The position numbers and the translations under genes are program-made. The notes below the pieces were generated by a model. It had not been told where the DNA came from. It saw nothing but the letters and a program-made list of their open reading frames with translations, and ran no database searches. This document shows, piece by piece, positions 10,098 to 20,053 of a stretch of DNA of 64,000 nucleotides (position 1 is its first letter; each line of letters opens with the position of its first letter). Source of the DNA: Grimontia hollisae CIP 101886 (GTDB taxonomy: Bacteria; Pseudomonadota; Gammaproteobacteria; Enterobacterales; Vibrionaceae). Location: positions 186,001 to 250,000 of the forward strand of contig NZ_ADAQ01000009.1 of NCBI RefSeq assembly GCF_000176515.1, given 5' to 3'.

Positions 10098-11581
10098 ACG
10101 GCTTCCTCCAACAGACGGCGCACGGTATCACGATCGGAATAGTGAACGGTACCTGATGCCAGTACCTGATAATCTTCATGCCCTTTTCCTGCAATCAGAA
10201 TTACGTCTTGTTCAGATGCATTTTCCAAGGCATAACTGCATGCCTGTGCACGGTCATGAAGAATAATTGCCTTATCGGGGTCAGTCATACCGCGGAGCAT
10301 GTCAGCCACAATGGCTTGTGGGGATTCGGAGCGGGGATTGTCATCAGTAAGGATGACGATATCCGCGAGCTTTTCTGCAATATCTGCCATCATCGGGCGC
10401 TTGCCTATGTCCCTGTCCCCGCCACAACCAAAAATACACCAAAGCTTGCCATCACAGTGACGGCGCAGGGCATGCAGCGCTTTCTCAAGCGCATCGGGGG
10501 TGTGAGCATAATCAACCACACACATCGGTTTGTCAGGGCGATGAAAAACTTCCATCCGTCCAACCACGGCCTGAAGCTGGGTTGCCGACGCCAAAAGCGC
10601 CGCTTTTTCGTAACCAAGCGCAAGAAGGGTGGCCAGACTGACCAAGAGATTCATCACATTGAACTCACCGACCAGCGGAGTAGTGAACTCGCCCTCTCCC
10701 CAGGAAGAATCAAACGTGATGCTGACACCACTGGTCGCGTAGTCCACCGCAGTCAGCCACAGTTTGCGCCCCTGATGCTGGTGTACCGCCTTCTCAGACA
10801 TCGAAACCGCCACCGCTTCCGGCATGCTGCCAAGCCAGCGCATACCAACCGGATCATCGGCATTAATTACCGAAACCGGCGAACCATAATGGGTAAACAG
10901 GCGAAGCTTGGCTTCTGCGTAGGCTTCCATGGTGCCATGATAATCAAGGTGATCACGGCTGAGGTTGGTGAAGATTGCTGCATCGAATGCCACTGCTTTT
11001 ACGCGATCCTGCACCAGACCGTGGGAGGAGACTTCCATCGCCACATGCGTCGCACCTTGTTGGTTGAACGCCGCCAGTTGCTGCTGGATATCCAGTGCGC
11101 TGCCTGTGGTGTTGAGAGCTGGCGCCAGTGCATCAAGGAAGCCGTTTCCGGTTGTTCCCATCACCGCCGCTTTCCCACCCAATAAATCAATCCACTGTGC
11201 CACCAACTGGCTGACTGTCGTTTTCCCGTTGGTGCCGGTTACGCCAATCACTGTCATCCCCTGGCTGGGCGACTGGTAAAAGCGACCAGCAATGTCTGAA
11301 AGTGTTGATTTGAGGTGTGGGAACGCCACCACAGGAACACCGCCCTGCATGGTGACATCAAACTGGCCATGAATGTCACCATCATCAGCAATCACTGCTG
11401 CCGCGCCAGCCTCAATCGCCGCAGGAATAAAACGACGGGCGTCCAGAGAATGCCCCTGAACGGCAACAAACACATCTCCCGGCGTGATCTGGCGATTATC
11501 CAGTGTCAAACCGGTGATGAGGGTATCTGGAATGGCGTCATACCAAGGCGCCAGTAAGTCTTTCAAGCTCGTATTCGGCAT
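10094..11581 (-). CDS. murE: UDP-MurNAc-dipeptide--meso-diaminopimelate ligase MurE
   Basis: Adds the third stem-peptide residue. The DNPR motif (TDDNPRSESPQ, around residue 410) is the known determinant of meso-diaminopimelate specificity, so Gram-negative-type peptidoglycan is expected. The ATP loop GVTGTNGKTTVSQL lies at residues 113-126, and the RDHLDYHGTM motif follows. Length is 495 residues, exactly as in E. coli. The ATG overlaps the ftsI stop by one base (TGATG), and the gene is followed by an ATGA overlap with murF. Confidence 0.98.
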   Translation of the reverse strand: MPNTSLKDLLAPWYDAIPDTLITGLTLDNRQITPGDVFVAVQGHSLDARRFIPAAIEAGAAAVIADDGDIHGQFDVTMQGGVPVVAFPHLKSTLSDIAGRFYQSPSQGMTVIGVTGTNGKTTVSQLVAQWIDLLGGKAAVMGTTGNGFLDALAPALNTTGSALDIQQQLAAFNQQGATHVAMEVSSHGLVQDRVKAVAFDAAIFTNLSRDHLDYHGTMEAYAEAKLRLFTHYGSPVSVINADDPVGMRWLGSMPEAVAVSMSEKAVHQHQGRKLWLTAVDYATSGVSITFDSSWGEGEFTTPLVGEFNVMNLLVSLATLLALGYEKAALLASATQLQAVVGRMEVFHRPDKPMCVVDYAHTPDALEKALHALRRHCDGKLWCIFGCGGDRDIGKRPMMADIAEKLADIVILTDDNPRSESPQAIVADMLRGMTDPDKAIILHDRAQACSYALENASEQDVILIAGKGHEDYQVLASGTVHYSDRDTVRRLLEEAV

Positions 11582-13329
11582 CAGTTCCGATTGTCCGTAT
11601 TAGCGATCTGTAACATGGGTTGCTGAGCGTCCGGTGCAATATTCAGAATTTGCAACGCGCTCTTCATCACGTCGGAAAACACGGGGGCCGCAACCTGACC
11701 ACCGTAGTATTTATCGCCCTGAGGTTCATTGATCACCACCACCATGGCAATGCGTGGATCGCTTAACGGTGCGATCCCCGCCGTATAACCGATATATTCA
11801 TCACCGTATCCACCGGCCACAGCGACCTTCGCCGTACCGGTTTTGGCGCCAACACGATAACCCTCCACTGCCGCGCGGCGGGCACTTCCCCCTTCCTGCG
11901 TGACGGATTCCAGCATGTTGAGTACTTTGCGGGTGTTTTCCTGCGACGCCACCTGCTTACCGGGCACCACAGACTCGGTTTTCAGGATCGACAGCGGACG
12001 GTTAACGCCAAGTCCACCCAACACAGCGTACGCGCGGGCCAACTGTGCCGGCGTGATAGAAAGACCGTAACCAAAAGAGAGGGTGGCGCGCTCAAAGTCA
12101 GACCAGCGACGGCGGTTTGGGAACAGTCCATACGACTCACCCACCAGGTTTACACCGGTGGCATCCCCAATGCCAAAGCTGCTGTAAAGGCCAAGCAAGG
12201 CTTCCACCGGCATAGACAGTGACAACTTACTGACACCGATGTTACTGGATTTTTTGAGGATTTTTTGCAGGTCAGCTTTGCCGACCTCAGACACATCCCG
12301 CACCCGTGCGCCACCAATACTCATGACACCATTGCCGGTATCAATAATAGTGGACTCATCGGCAACGCCGTTTTCCAACGCAGCCAAGACCACCAACGGC
12401 TTAATGGTCGAACCCGGTTCAAACACATCGGTGATCGCGCGGTTACGCATCTTGAAGCTTTTCAGATCCGCACGGTTATTGGGGTTGTAAGACGGTGCAT
12501 TGACCATCGCCAGCACTTCGCCAGTGCGCACATCCACCATCACCAGTGATCCAGACGTGGCCCGGTAGTCCGCCACCGCCTGCTTGATGGCACGGTAGGC
12601 AATCGCCTGCAAACGTTGATCAATACTAAGTTGCAACGGCTTGCCTTCTTCACGCTCTTCTTTGGAAATCACTTCAACTACACGGCCATAGCGATCTTTG
12701 CGTACTGTGCGGCGACCCGGCTCACCACTGAGCCAGCCATCATAGCCACGTTCAATCCCTTCAAGGCCGCGGCCATCTATACCGGTGACCCCGACCAAAT
12801 GGGCACTGACTTCCCCTGCCGGATAAAAGCGGCGAGACTCTTCATTCATGCCAATACCCGGCAAGCGCAGGCCAGCGACATAGTCAGCCACTGCGGGCCC
12901 TACCTGACGTTGCAGATAGATAAACCGTTTGTTTCGGTTGCGTTCAATGCGCTCCACCATTTCTTTACGATCGATGCCCAGCACATCCGCCAGTGCGTGC
13001 CAACGGTCGATATCTTTCAAGCCACCGTTCTTAAACACCGTGACCGGATCGACATACACCGCTTCCACCGGCACGCTGACTGCCAGAGACTCGCCATTAC
13101 GATCTGTAATAATGCCCCGGGCTGATGGCAAGGCTTTCACCCGTACAGAACGCATATCGCCTTCCTGAAGAAGGCGATCCGGTTCAATAACCTGAATAAA
13201 AGCAGCACGCGCAATCAAGGCAACCATCGCCAGTGAAATACAAACGCAAACCGTCACAAACCGCCACCGAATCAAATTCGGTGCTGGCTTTTTCGCACGC
13301 TGGCTTGTTGGTTTCGCTTTTCCCTTCAC
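11581..13329 (-). CDS. ftsI: Peptidoglycan transpeptidase FtsI (PBP3)
   Basis: Septum-specific class B penicillin-binding protein that crosslinks peptidoglycan with FtsW. It has a short cytoplasmic tail, a transmembrane helix (residues about 22-45), then the dimerisation domain and the transpeptidase domain. Active-site motifs are STIK with Ser307 (the same number as in E. coli), SSN and KTGTAK. The start is a GTG at 13329, four bases after the ftsL coding end, with only a weak ribosome-binding site, so coupling to ftsL translation is likely. Length 582 residues (E. coli 588). Confidence 0.97.
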   Translation of the reverse strand: MKGKAKPTSQRAKKPAPNLIRWRFVTVCVCISLAMVALIARAAFIQVIEPDRLLQEGDMRSVRVKALPSARGIITDRNGESLAVSVPVEAVYVDPVTVFKNGGLKDIDRWHALADVLGIDRKEMVERIERNRNKRFIYLQRQVGPAVADYVAGLRLPGIGMNEESRRFYPAGEVSAHLVGVTGIDGRGLEGIERGYDGWLSGEPGRRTVRKDRYGRVVEVISKEEREEGKPLQLSIDQRLQAIAYRAIKQAVADYRATSGSLVMVDVRTGEVLAMVNAPSYNPNNRADLKSFKMRNRAITDVFEPGSTIKPLVVLAALENGVADESTIIDTGNGVMSIGGARVRDVSEVGKADLQKILKKSSNIGVSKLSLSMPVEALLGLYSSFGIGDATGVNLVGESYGLFPNRRRWSDFERATLSFGYGLSITPAQLARAYAVLGGLGVNRPLSILKTESVVPGKQVASQENTRKVLNMLESVTQEGGSARRAAVEGYRVGAKTGTAKVAVAGGYGDEYIGYTAGIAPLSDPRIAMVVVINEPQGDKYYGGQVAAPVFSDVMKSALQILNIAPDAQQPMLQIANTDNRN

Positions 13330-13330
13330 A

Positions 13331-13645
13331 TTACTGGCTCACTATGATTTCACGTCGACTGTCTGGGCGGATCATGTCCTGATCCTGCCGGGCCATGGCT
13401 TCCACCCGGCTGTGTTCGGATAACGCATGCTCTTCCAGCAACTGGTTACGCCACTCCACTTCCAGCTGCTCCCGCTCCATCAGAAGCTGGTCATGGTGGG
13501 CAATAGCCGCACGCGTTTTCTGGGTGACATACACCACGCTAAGGGCAGACAAAAGCACTAACAGTAACAACACCAAAGGAACCCTGCCGATACTGGTCAG
13601 GTCCTGGAGAATTTGTCTTGTCAGTCCCGGATTGTCTGCCGACAT
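13331..13645 (-). CDS. ftsL: Cell division protein FtsL
   Basis: Small bitopic divisome protein that forms a complex with FtsB and FtsQ and activates FtsWI. It shows a short N-terminal tail, one transmembrane helix (VPLVLLLLVLLSALSVVYVT, about residues 20-40), and a periplasmic heptad-rich segment (LLMEREQLEVEWRNQLLEEH). The ATG at 13645 overlaps the rsmH stop by one base (TGATG); a GTG one codon upstream is an alternative. Its 104 residues are close to the E. coli 121. Assignment rests on both position and architecture. Confidence 0.95.
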   Translation of the reverse strand: MSADNPGLTRQILQDLTSIGRVPLVLLLLVLLSALSVVYVTQKTRAAIAHHDQLLMEREQLEVEWRNQLLEEHALSEHSRVEAMARQDQDMIRPDSRREIIVSQ

Positions 13646-14598
13646 CACTCACCCAACTTCTCTGCGACACGCAACACTGAACTGCGTGATCGTGTGTTGT
13701 CTGACACTTCCACATCAGACGGTTTTAGTGCTTTCCCGACCGGCTTCATCTTCGCCTGCCCGAGGGCACGGATTTGCTCTTCCGTCAAAGGCACCCCATG
13801 CGGTACGTCCGGCCCTTTGCTTTGTTTGCGGATAAAACGCTTCACCAGACGATCTTCCAGCGAGTGAAAACTGATGATCGACAAACGCCCACCCGGTGCC
13901 AGCACTTCCAGTGCGCCCTGCATCGCGGTTTCGATTTCTTCCAGCTCGCTGTTGATATAAATACGGATAGCCTGGAAGCAGCGCGTCGCCGGATGCTTTT
14001 TGCGGTCACGCGAAGGTGACACAGAAGCAATCAGGTTTGCGAGCTGCAAGGTACGGGTCAGTGGTTCCTTGGTCTCATCTTCACGGTGCGCCACAATCGC
14101 ACGGGCAATGCGCTTGGCAAAACGTTCTTCACCAAACTCTTTCAGTACCCAGGCGATGTCATCGGCATCGGCTTCTGCCAACCACTGGGAAGCTGGAATA
14201 CCGGACGTCGGATCCATGCGCATATCCAACGGGCCGTCACGCATAAAGCTGAACCCCCGCTCAGGATCATCAAGCTGCGGGGAGGAAACGCCAAGATCCA
14301 GCAGCACACCGTCAATCTTGCCGCTTAAACCACGCGCTTCCATGTACTGTTGAATCCCTGAAAACGGACCATGAATGATGTTGAAACGCGGGTCATCAAT
14401 TTTACCCGCCTCTTCGATCGCCTGTGGATCGCGGTCGATGCTGTACAAGCGACCGTTTTCACCCAGACGCCGTAAAATTTCACGCGTATGACCTCCCCGG
14501 CCAAACGTCCCGTCGACATAAATACCATCAGGTTTCAGCGCCAGGCCATCGATGGATTCGTGGAGGAGAACGGAAATATGTGAAAACTGCTCTGACAT
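13645..14598 (-). CDS. rsmH: 16S rRNA m4C1402 N4-methyltransferase RsmH (MraW)
   Basis: S-adenosylmethionine-dependent methyltransferase that modifies cytosine 1402 of 16S rRNA in the decoding centre. The SAM-binding motif [16 protein letters not shown] (28-43) and the segments [22 protein letters not shown] and [15 protein letters not shown] are family signatures. Length 317 residues (E. coli 313). RsmI, encoded at 15.8 kb, makes the 2'-O-methylation of the same nucleotide, so both C1402 enzymes lie close together here. It starts 12 bases after mraZ. Confidence 0.98.
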   Translation of the reverse strand: MSEQFSHISVLLHESIDGLALKPDGIYVDGTFGRGGHTREILRRLGENGRLYSIDRDPQAIEEAGKIDDPRFNIIHGPFSGIQQYMEARGLSGKIDGVLLDLGVSSPQLDDPERGFSFMRDGPLDMRMDPTSGIPASQWLAEADADDIAWVLKEFGEERFAKRIARAIVAHREDETKEPLTRTLQLANLIASVSPSRDRKKHPATRCFQAIRIYINSELEEIETAMQGALEVLAPGGRLSIISFHSLEDRLVKRFIRKQSKGPDVPHGVPLTEEQIRALGQAKMKPVGKALKPSDVEVSDNTRSRSSVLRVAEKLGE

Positions 14599-14610
14599 AA
14601 TCTTGATTAC

Positions 14611-15069
14611 CTAAAGCGATAAGTGACTGAGCCTGTCGCTCAGCGCTTCCGCTGATTCGGCTTGGTGTTGAATATCTAAGTCGATCTGTTGCTGCCACTT
14701 GTCACTGTTCCAGATCTCGAACTTGTTGAGCTGGCCCACCAGCATAGCTTTACCATGCAAACCGGCGTAATCGCGCAGTGTCGGTGCAATCAGAATTCGC
14801 CCCTGTCCGTCCATCTCGCACTCAAACGCATGACCGAGTAACAGACGCTGTAAGCGACGCTCGGCCGGGTTGAGGCTGGATAAGCGGGATAATTTGGCTT
14901 CGATACGTTCCCATTCAGGCAAGGGGTAAAGCAGCAGGCATGGTAGCTGATGATCAATGGTGCAAACAAACACGCCATCGCATAACGCATCGAGTTCTTC
15001 ACGATAACGTTTAGGCAATGCAACACGACCTTTCGCGTCGGGCGATATGGCGCTGACGCCCCTCAACAT
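14611..15069 (-). CDS. mraZ: Transcriptional regulator MraZ
   Basis: AbrB-like (SpoVT/MraZ fold) DNA-binding protein that represses the dcw operon and itself. Two tandem MraZ motifs are visible: DAKGRVALPKRYREEL near residues 11-26 and DGQGRILIAPTLRDYA near 87-102. Length 152 residues, the usual size. Direct repeats matching the known MraZ operator (GTGGG-type units every 10 bases) lie at 15100-15124, immediately upstream, so autoregulation is strongly suggested. It is the first gene of the cluster. Confidence 0.97.
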   Translation of the reverse strand: MLRGVSAISPDAKGRVALPKRYREELDALCDGVFVCTIDHQLPCLLLYPLPEWERIEAKLSRLSSLNPAERRLQRLLLGHAFECEMDGQGRILIAPTLRDYAGLHGKAMLVGQLNKFEIWNSDKWQQQIDLDIQHQAESAEALSDRLSHLSL

Positions 15070-15099
15070 GTCACTGATTTCCCTTTTTCACCAGAATAA

Positions 15100-15124
15100 C
15101 CCACTTTATTCCACTATTTCCCAC
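15100..15124 (-). promoter_or_regulatory. MraZ operator: three 10-bp-spaced GTGGG-type repeats
   Basis: On the minus strand GTGGG (15120-15124), GTGGA (15110-15114) and GTGGG (15100-15104) recur with exact 10-base periodicity between the mraZ promoter and its start codon. MraZ is known to bind tandem TGGG-containing repeats with this spacing in E. coli and other bacteria. Seeing the array directly downstream of a candidate promoter supports repressor autoregulation of the dcw operon. Confidence 0.8.
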
Positions 15125-15129
15125 TGGAA

Positions 15130-15159
15130 AGTGTAAGTATCAGGCAAAAAGAAAGTCAA
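15130..15159 (-). promoter_or_regulatory. Candidate dcw operon (mraZ) promoter
   Basis: Minus-strand TTGACT (15154-15159) and TACACT (15130-15135) are separated by 18 bases, a reasonable sigma-70 arrangement. The predicted start falls just before or within the MraZ repeat array, which would let MraZ occlude initiation. No other good promoter was seen between rnpB and mraZ. Confidence 0.6.
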
Positions 15160-15294
15160 GCAAGCATCTCGCGCGATCGCGATCACGAAATCGTGAAGCT
15201 TATTCTATTTCAACAGCTTGTACACCTCGCCGACTCGTACATTTTTTAACCGCACAGCATTCCCTTTTTTCAGGCATGTGTGTCGATAACGCCA

Positions 15295-15326
15295 AAACAA
15301 AAGAAGGCGAGCTGATGCTCGCCTTC
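15295..15326 (-). terminator. Intrinsic terminator of rnpB
   Basis: A perfect 10-bp stem (GAAGGCGAGC / GCTCGCCTTC) with a four-base loop, followed on the minus strand by TTTTGTTTT. It lies directly after the 3' end of RNase P RNA and separates that transcript from the mraZ promoter. Confidence 0.9.
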
Positions 15327-15334
15327 CGGGTATT

Positions 15335-15716
<382 letters not shown>

Positions 15717-15721
15717 GGCGG

Positions 15722-15727
15722 ATTATA
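15722..15727 (-). promoter_or_regulatory. -10 box of rnpB
   Basis: A perfect TATAAT on the minus strand, about 7 bases before the expected RNase P RNA 5' end, with a GC-rich discriminator (CCGCCGCC) as in stable-RNA promoters. The -35 region is weak by eye. Confidence 0.7.
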
Positions 15728-15768
15728 TAGCGTTCACCACCACGGATCCAGCGAAACCGCCAGACGAC

Positions 15769-16629
15769 TTACGCCAGATTTTCCAATCCCCATTTATAAA
15801 GTGCATTTTTCTTCACACCATAAAGCTCAGCTGCAATAGCAGACGCTTTCTTGAGCGGCAGCTCTTTGGCGAGCAAGGTCACGGCTTTGATGGCATCCAA
15901 TGGCAGATCCTCTTTTTCTGAACGGTAGCCGGCCACTAAAAGCACCATTTCACCACGGATACGGTTACTGTCCTGATGCAGCCACTCAATCAGCTCACCC
16001 AAGGGGGCACCATGAATGGTTTCATAAGTTTTGGTCAGCTCACGGGCCAGCACGACCTGGCGTTCGGATCCCAGCACTGCCAGCATGTCATCGAGCGTGT
16101 CGAGAATACGGTGCGGCGATTCATAGAAAATCAAAGTGCGCGGATCAGCCGCAATTTCAGCGAACTTGTCCCGGCGCCCTTTACTTTTGGGCGGCAGGAA
16201 ACCTTCAAAACTGAAGCGATCAGACGGCAAGCCCGACGCACTCAAGGCGGTGATCACCGCACACGGTCCCGGCAAAGGCACAACCTTAACCCCTGCCTGA
16301 CGACAACGCGTCACCAGATGGTAGCCTGGGTCTGAGATCAACGGGGTGCCAGCATCGGAAACCAACGCAATGCTCTGCCCTGCAACCAACTTTTCAATCA
16401 GAAAGTCGGCTTTCTGTTGTTCATTATGGTCATGCAAGGCGAAAGTTCGGGTAGTGATGCCAAAGTGGGACAACAGTTTACCAGTGTGGCGGGTATCTTC
16501 GGCAGCAATGATGTCAACCTGCTGTAAAATCTCCAAGGCACGCTGGGTGATATCCCCCAGGTTTCCGATCGGTGTCGGTACGATATATAAAGTTGAGACA
16601 TCAACCATGGTTGAAGTTTCATCAGTCAT
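15769..16629 (-). CDS. rsmI: 16S rRNA C1402 2'-O-methyltransferase RsmI
   Basis: Tetrapyrrole-methylase-fold enzyme that 2'-O-methylates cytosine 1402 of 16S rRNA, complementing RsmH. The N-terminal [19 protein letters not shown] and [11 protein letters not shown], then [16 protein letters not shown] and [11 protein letters not shown], are family signatures. The ATG at 16629 gives 286 residues, the same length as E. coli RsmI, and sits 11 bases after GAAGGG; a GTG three codons upstream is less well placed. It is divergent from lpoA, the common gammaproteobacterial arrangement. Confidence 0.97.
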   Translation of the reverse strand: MTDETSTMVDVSTLYIVPTPIGNLGDITQRALEILQQVDIIAAEDTRHTGKLLSHFGITTRTFALHDHNEQQKADFLIEKLVAGQSIALVSDAGTPLISDPGYHLVTRCRQAGVKVVPLPGPCAVITALSASGLPSDRFSFEGFLPPKSKGRRDKFAEIAADPRTLIFYESPHRILDTLDDMLAVLGSERQVVLARELTKTYETIHGAPLGELIEWLHQDSNRIRGEMVLLVAGYRSEKEDLPLDAIKAVTLLAKELPLKKASAIAAELYGVKKNALYKWGLENLA

Positions 16630-16658
16630 TTGTTTCACAACCCTTCGGCGATTAATAT
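16630..16658 (+). promoter_or_regulatory. Candidate promoter of lpoA
   Basis: TTGTTT (16630-16635), a 17-base spacer and TAATAT (16653-16658) lie on the plus strand in the short rsmI-lpoA divergent gap. The predicted start leaves a leader of about 20 bases before the lpoA ATG. Confidence 0.6.
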
Positions 16659-16684
16659 AGGGGGTAACAAGTTACGGACAGAAG

Positions 16685-18523
16685 ATGTTCATGCGTAAAA
16701 TAACCCATAAGTGCAAAAGTGTATCACGAGTTCTCCCGCCAATCGTACTGGCATTGGTCTTGTCAGCGTGCTCGGGCGTAGCGCCTGTTGAGCAAATTCC
16801 TCAATATGACATCACCGCGCCGGTACAGGAGTCATCAACGTTTTATTTACTTCAAGCGGAAACCGATACAGGGGATGCCAAGGTTGACTGGTATCTATTG
16901 GCATTAAAAGCACTGATTGCCGAAAAACAATATGCACAAGCTGACGTGTTGGTCAGCCGCATTGCAAAGCTGCCGCTGACCCCACTGCAACTGTCAGAAT
17001 GGCAATTGAATCGAGCCCAGCTTTCAAAACAAAAAGGGGATCTGCAGACCGCACTGGATAACCTGAACTTACAGTCAGGCTGGTGGATTCCGGCATTGCA
17101 ATACCAACGCTACTATCTGTTAAAAGGTGAGCTATACGAAGCACTGGATAATATCCCAGGCGCAGTTATTTCCTACTCAGAGGGCTCGCCTTACATCACT
17201 GACAATGATGTCAAACAGCAGAATTGGGAACATGTTTGGGCACTGTTGGTAAATATGTCACCGTCCGAACTCAGCACCCTTTCCACAACCACTGCCCCAG
17301 TGCTCCATGGTTGGGTGGAATTGGCCTCCCTATTTCGTCAGTATGCGGGCCACCCAGCCCAGCAACAGGAAGCCCTGAACCAATGGCTGGCGGCCAACCC
17401 GTCTCATCCTGCAAACCGATATCTGCCGAAAAACCTCACCGCATTACAGTCGATGGAAATCTTCCGTCCACAACGCATTGCTGTGCTGCTGCCCTTAAGC
17501 GACAAATTTGCTCTCCAGGGAGAGGCGATCCGTAATGGCTTGGTGCAGGCACTGCTGGATGATGATTCTGCCAACAATGCACCGTCAGTCAGGTTTTACG
17601 ACACCAACGCGATGTCGATGCCAGCCATCATCAACCAATTGCGTGCAGATAACATCGAGTTCGTGATTGGGCCTTTGCAAAAAGACAAAGTGGATGAATT
17701 TCTGACGGTTAGCCAGAATGCATTTCCGACACTTGCACTGAACATTCCAAAAGAAGAGGGAGCAATCAACACCTGCTTCTTTACTCTCTCTCCAGAACAG
17801 GAAGCTGAACAGGCTGCCATTCATATCGCCCAAAACCAACACCGGTATCCACTGGTTATTGCGCCAAATAACGGATTTGGCCGCCGGGTCAGCGAGGCTT
17901 TTTCCAAACAGTGGGAAGCCCAAACCGGGGAACCAGTAGCAGTGGAGTACTTCAAAAACCAGGCCACAATGCAACAAACTGTCCAGCGCGTATTTGGTTT
18001 GACCGAAAGCCTGGGCCGCATCCAGCAGATGAAACAACTACTTGGTCTGGATATGGAAGCAGAGAAGCGCAGCCGCCGCGATATCGATGCGGTCTACCTG
18101 GTTGCCAATGCCGCTGAGCTGACCCTGCTGAAGCCGTTTATTGAAGTGGCCATCAACCCGGATGTCGTTCCCCCCAAGCTGTACGCCAGCTCGCGCTCCA
18201 ACAACCGGGTAAACGGCGTGGGTGAGATTGGTGAACTCAGGGGCATTGAATTCAGTGACGTCCCCTTGTTGGTGGAACCAAACACGCCTGAAGCAGCCAG
18301 GTTCAATCAACTTTGGTCGGGTCTTGATAACGGAACGATCCGCCTCTACGCCCTTGGTATGGATGCCTATGCATTGATTGAAGCCCTGCCGCAGATGCAA
18401 GCAATGCCAGAATACCGGTTTGAAGGTCACTCAGGAGAGCTTTCCATCGGCAATTATTGCACCATTAACCGCACTGTATCCTGGGCGATGTTTGGAGATC
18501 AGGGTATTGTTTCTGTTAAATAG
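16685..18523 (+). CDS. lpoA: LpoA: outer-membrane lipoprotein activator of PBP1A
   Basis: Outer-membrane lipoprotein that reaches through the periplasm to stimulate the class A peptidoglycan synthase PBP1A. It has a lipoprotein signal with lipobox LSAC (Cys near residue 29), a TPR-like N-terminal domain and a periplasmic-binding-protein-like C-terminal domain (RIAVLLPLSDKFALQGEAIRNG onwards). Length is 612 residues; E. coli LpoA is 678, so the linker is shorter. It heads lpoA-yraN-diaA-dolP, the conserved E. coli yraM-P order. An in-frame ATG at 16691 is an alternative start. Confidence 0.95.
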   Translation: MFMRKITHKCKSVSRVLPPIVLALVLSACSGVAPVEQIPQYDITAPVQESSTFYLLQAETDTGDAKVDWYLLALKALIAEKQYAQADVLVSRIAKLPLTPLQLSEWQLNRAQLSKQKGDLQTALDNLNLQSGWWIPALQYQRYYLLKGELYEALDNIPGAVISYSEGSPYITDNDVKQQNWEHVWALLVNMSPSELSTLSTTTAPVLHGWVELASLFRQYAGHPAQQQEALNQWLAANPSHPANRYLPKNLTALQSMEIFRPQRIAVLLPLSDKFALQGEAIRNGLVQALLDDDSANNAPSVRFYDTNAMSMPAIINQLRADNIEFVIGPLQKDKVDEFLTVSQNAFPTLALNIPKEEGAINTCFFTLSPEQEAEQAAIHIAQNQHRYPLVIAPNNGFGRRVSEAFSKQWEAQTGEPVAVEYFKNQATMQQTVQRVFGLTESLGRIQQMKQLLGLDMEAEKRSRRDIDAVYLVANAAELTLLKPFIEVAINPDVVPPKLYASSRSNNRVNGVGEIGELRGIEFSDVPLLVEPNTPEAARFNQLWSGLDNGTIRLYALGMDAYALIEALPQMQAMPEYRFEGHSGELSIGNYCTINRTVSWAMFGDQGIVSVK

Positions 18524-18875
18524 GAAACAGACCGGCGATCACTACGAAAACCAGGCCTGTCGCTTTCTTGAGCGGCAGGGCCTGACCACTCTCGATAAAA
18601 ACGCACGCTTTAAAGGCGGCGAACTTGATCTCATTATGCGCGAAAAAAGCTGCATTGTGTTTGTTGAAGTCAAATACCGTAAACAAGCGTCATATGGTGG
18701 CGCTGCCGCGACTATTTCCCGACAGAAACAGCAACGCATGCTAAAAGCGGCCTATCTCTGGATGGCTAAAAAAGGACTATCTGCAACACATACCGAGTTT
18801 CGATTTGATGCCGTGACTTTTGAAGGCAGCGTAAACTCGGTAAACTGGATAAAAAATATCGTATTTGAAGGGTAA
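18507..18875 (+). CDS. yraN: YraN-family (UPF0102) nuclease-fold protein
   Basis: Small protein of the UPF0102 family with a restriction-endonuclease-like fold; its function is not established. Conserved residues are visible in GDHYENQACRFLERQG, GGELDLIMRE and VFVEVKYRKQ, the usual acidic/lysine arrangement of that fold. The TTG at 18507 is chosen as start because no ATG lies before the conserved GDHYEN motif without reading far into lpoA; it follows a GGAG. This gives 122 residues and a 17-base overlap with lpoA. It is followed four bases later by diaA. Confidence 0.88.
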   Translation: MFLLNRKQTGDHYENQACRFLERQGLTTLDKNARFKGGELDLIMREKSCIVFVEVKYRKQASYGGAAATISRQKQQRMLKAAYLWMAKKGLSATHTEFRFDAVTFEGSVNSVNWIKNIVFEG

Positions 18876-19469
<594 letters not shown>

Positions 19470-19471
19470 CC

Positions 19472-20008
19472 ATGAAAAAGGCGCTTTTATTGACAGTGTT
19501 ATCGGGATTAAGTGCCTGTTCTGCGATCTACGAGCAGGACACCCGAACCGCACAAACAGAATGGCAAGACACCCAGTTAGAAATGGCTGTCGCGGGAATC
19601 GTCAACAAGGCCCCGTTTAAAGGTGACGCCCGGGTCAACGCTGTCTCGTATGAAGGAAAATTGTTATTGATTGGCCAGGCAAAGACCGACTCGCTTAAAC
19701 ACGCACTGGTGACCAAGGTTCGCGAGCTGGATGATGTAAAGACGGTTTACGACCAAATACGTATCAAAACACCTCTATCTGTCAGCGACGTTTCCAAGGA
19801 CACTTGGATCACCACGAAGGTGAAGTCTGCCCTTATCGCCAGCAAAAAACTTCGTAATGTGAACATTAAAGTCATCACCGAAGACGGTGAAGTATTTTTA
19901 CTGGGTTATGTCACCCGGACACAGGCAGACGAAGCGACTAACATTGCACGAAACCTGAGCGGGGTAAAGCAAGTGATCAAAGGCTTCCAGTATTATGAGC
20001 CACAATAA
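19472..20008 (+). CDS. dolP: DolP: dual-BON outer-membrane lipoprotein
   Basis: Lipoprotein with two BON domains that binds anionic phospholipid and supports outer-membrane integrity and septal peptidoglycan regulation in E. coli (formerly YraP). A signal peptide with lipobox LSAC puts the lipidated cysteine near residue 16. The first BON repeat spans roughly 45-110 and the second (DTWITTKVKSALIASKKL) 111-175. Length 178 residues (E. coli 191). It starts two bases after diaA and is followed by a strong bidirectional terminator. Confidence 0.95.
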   Translation: MKKALLLTVLSGLSACSAIYEQDTRTAQTEWQDTQLEMAVAGIVNKAPFKGDARVNAVSYEGKLLLIGQAKTDSLKHALVTKVRELDDVKTVYDQIRIKTPLSVSDVSKDTWITTKVKSALIASKKLRNVNIKVITEDGEVFLLGYVTRTQADEATNIARNLSGVKQVIKGFQYYEPQ

Positions 20009-20027
20009 CTTCCCGTTCTAATGGAAT

Positions 20028-20053
20028 AAAAAAGCAGCCGAAGCTGCTTTTTT
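20028..20053. terminator. Bidirectional terminator between dolP and sspB
   Basis: An AAAAAAGCAGC / GCTGCTTTTTT hairpin with a four-base CGAA loop. It has A-tract and T-tract on both sides, so it can end the dolP transcript (plus) and the convergent sspAB transcript (minus). It reaches the sspB stop codon. Confidence 0.88.

Noticed and set aside
10178-11185. 335-residue open frame on the plus strand
   Set aside because: Lies wholly antisense to murE, has no recognisable domain and many basic/His residues typical of a shadow frame.
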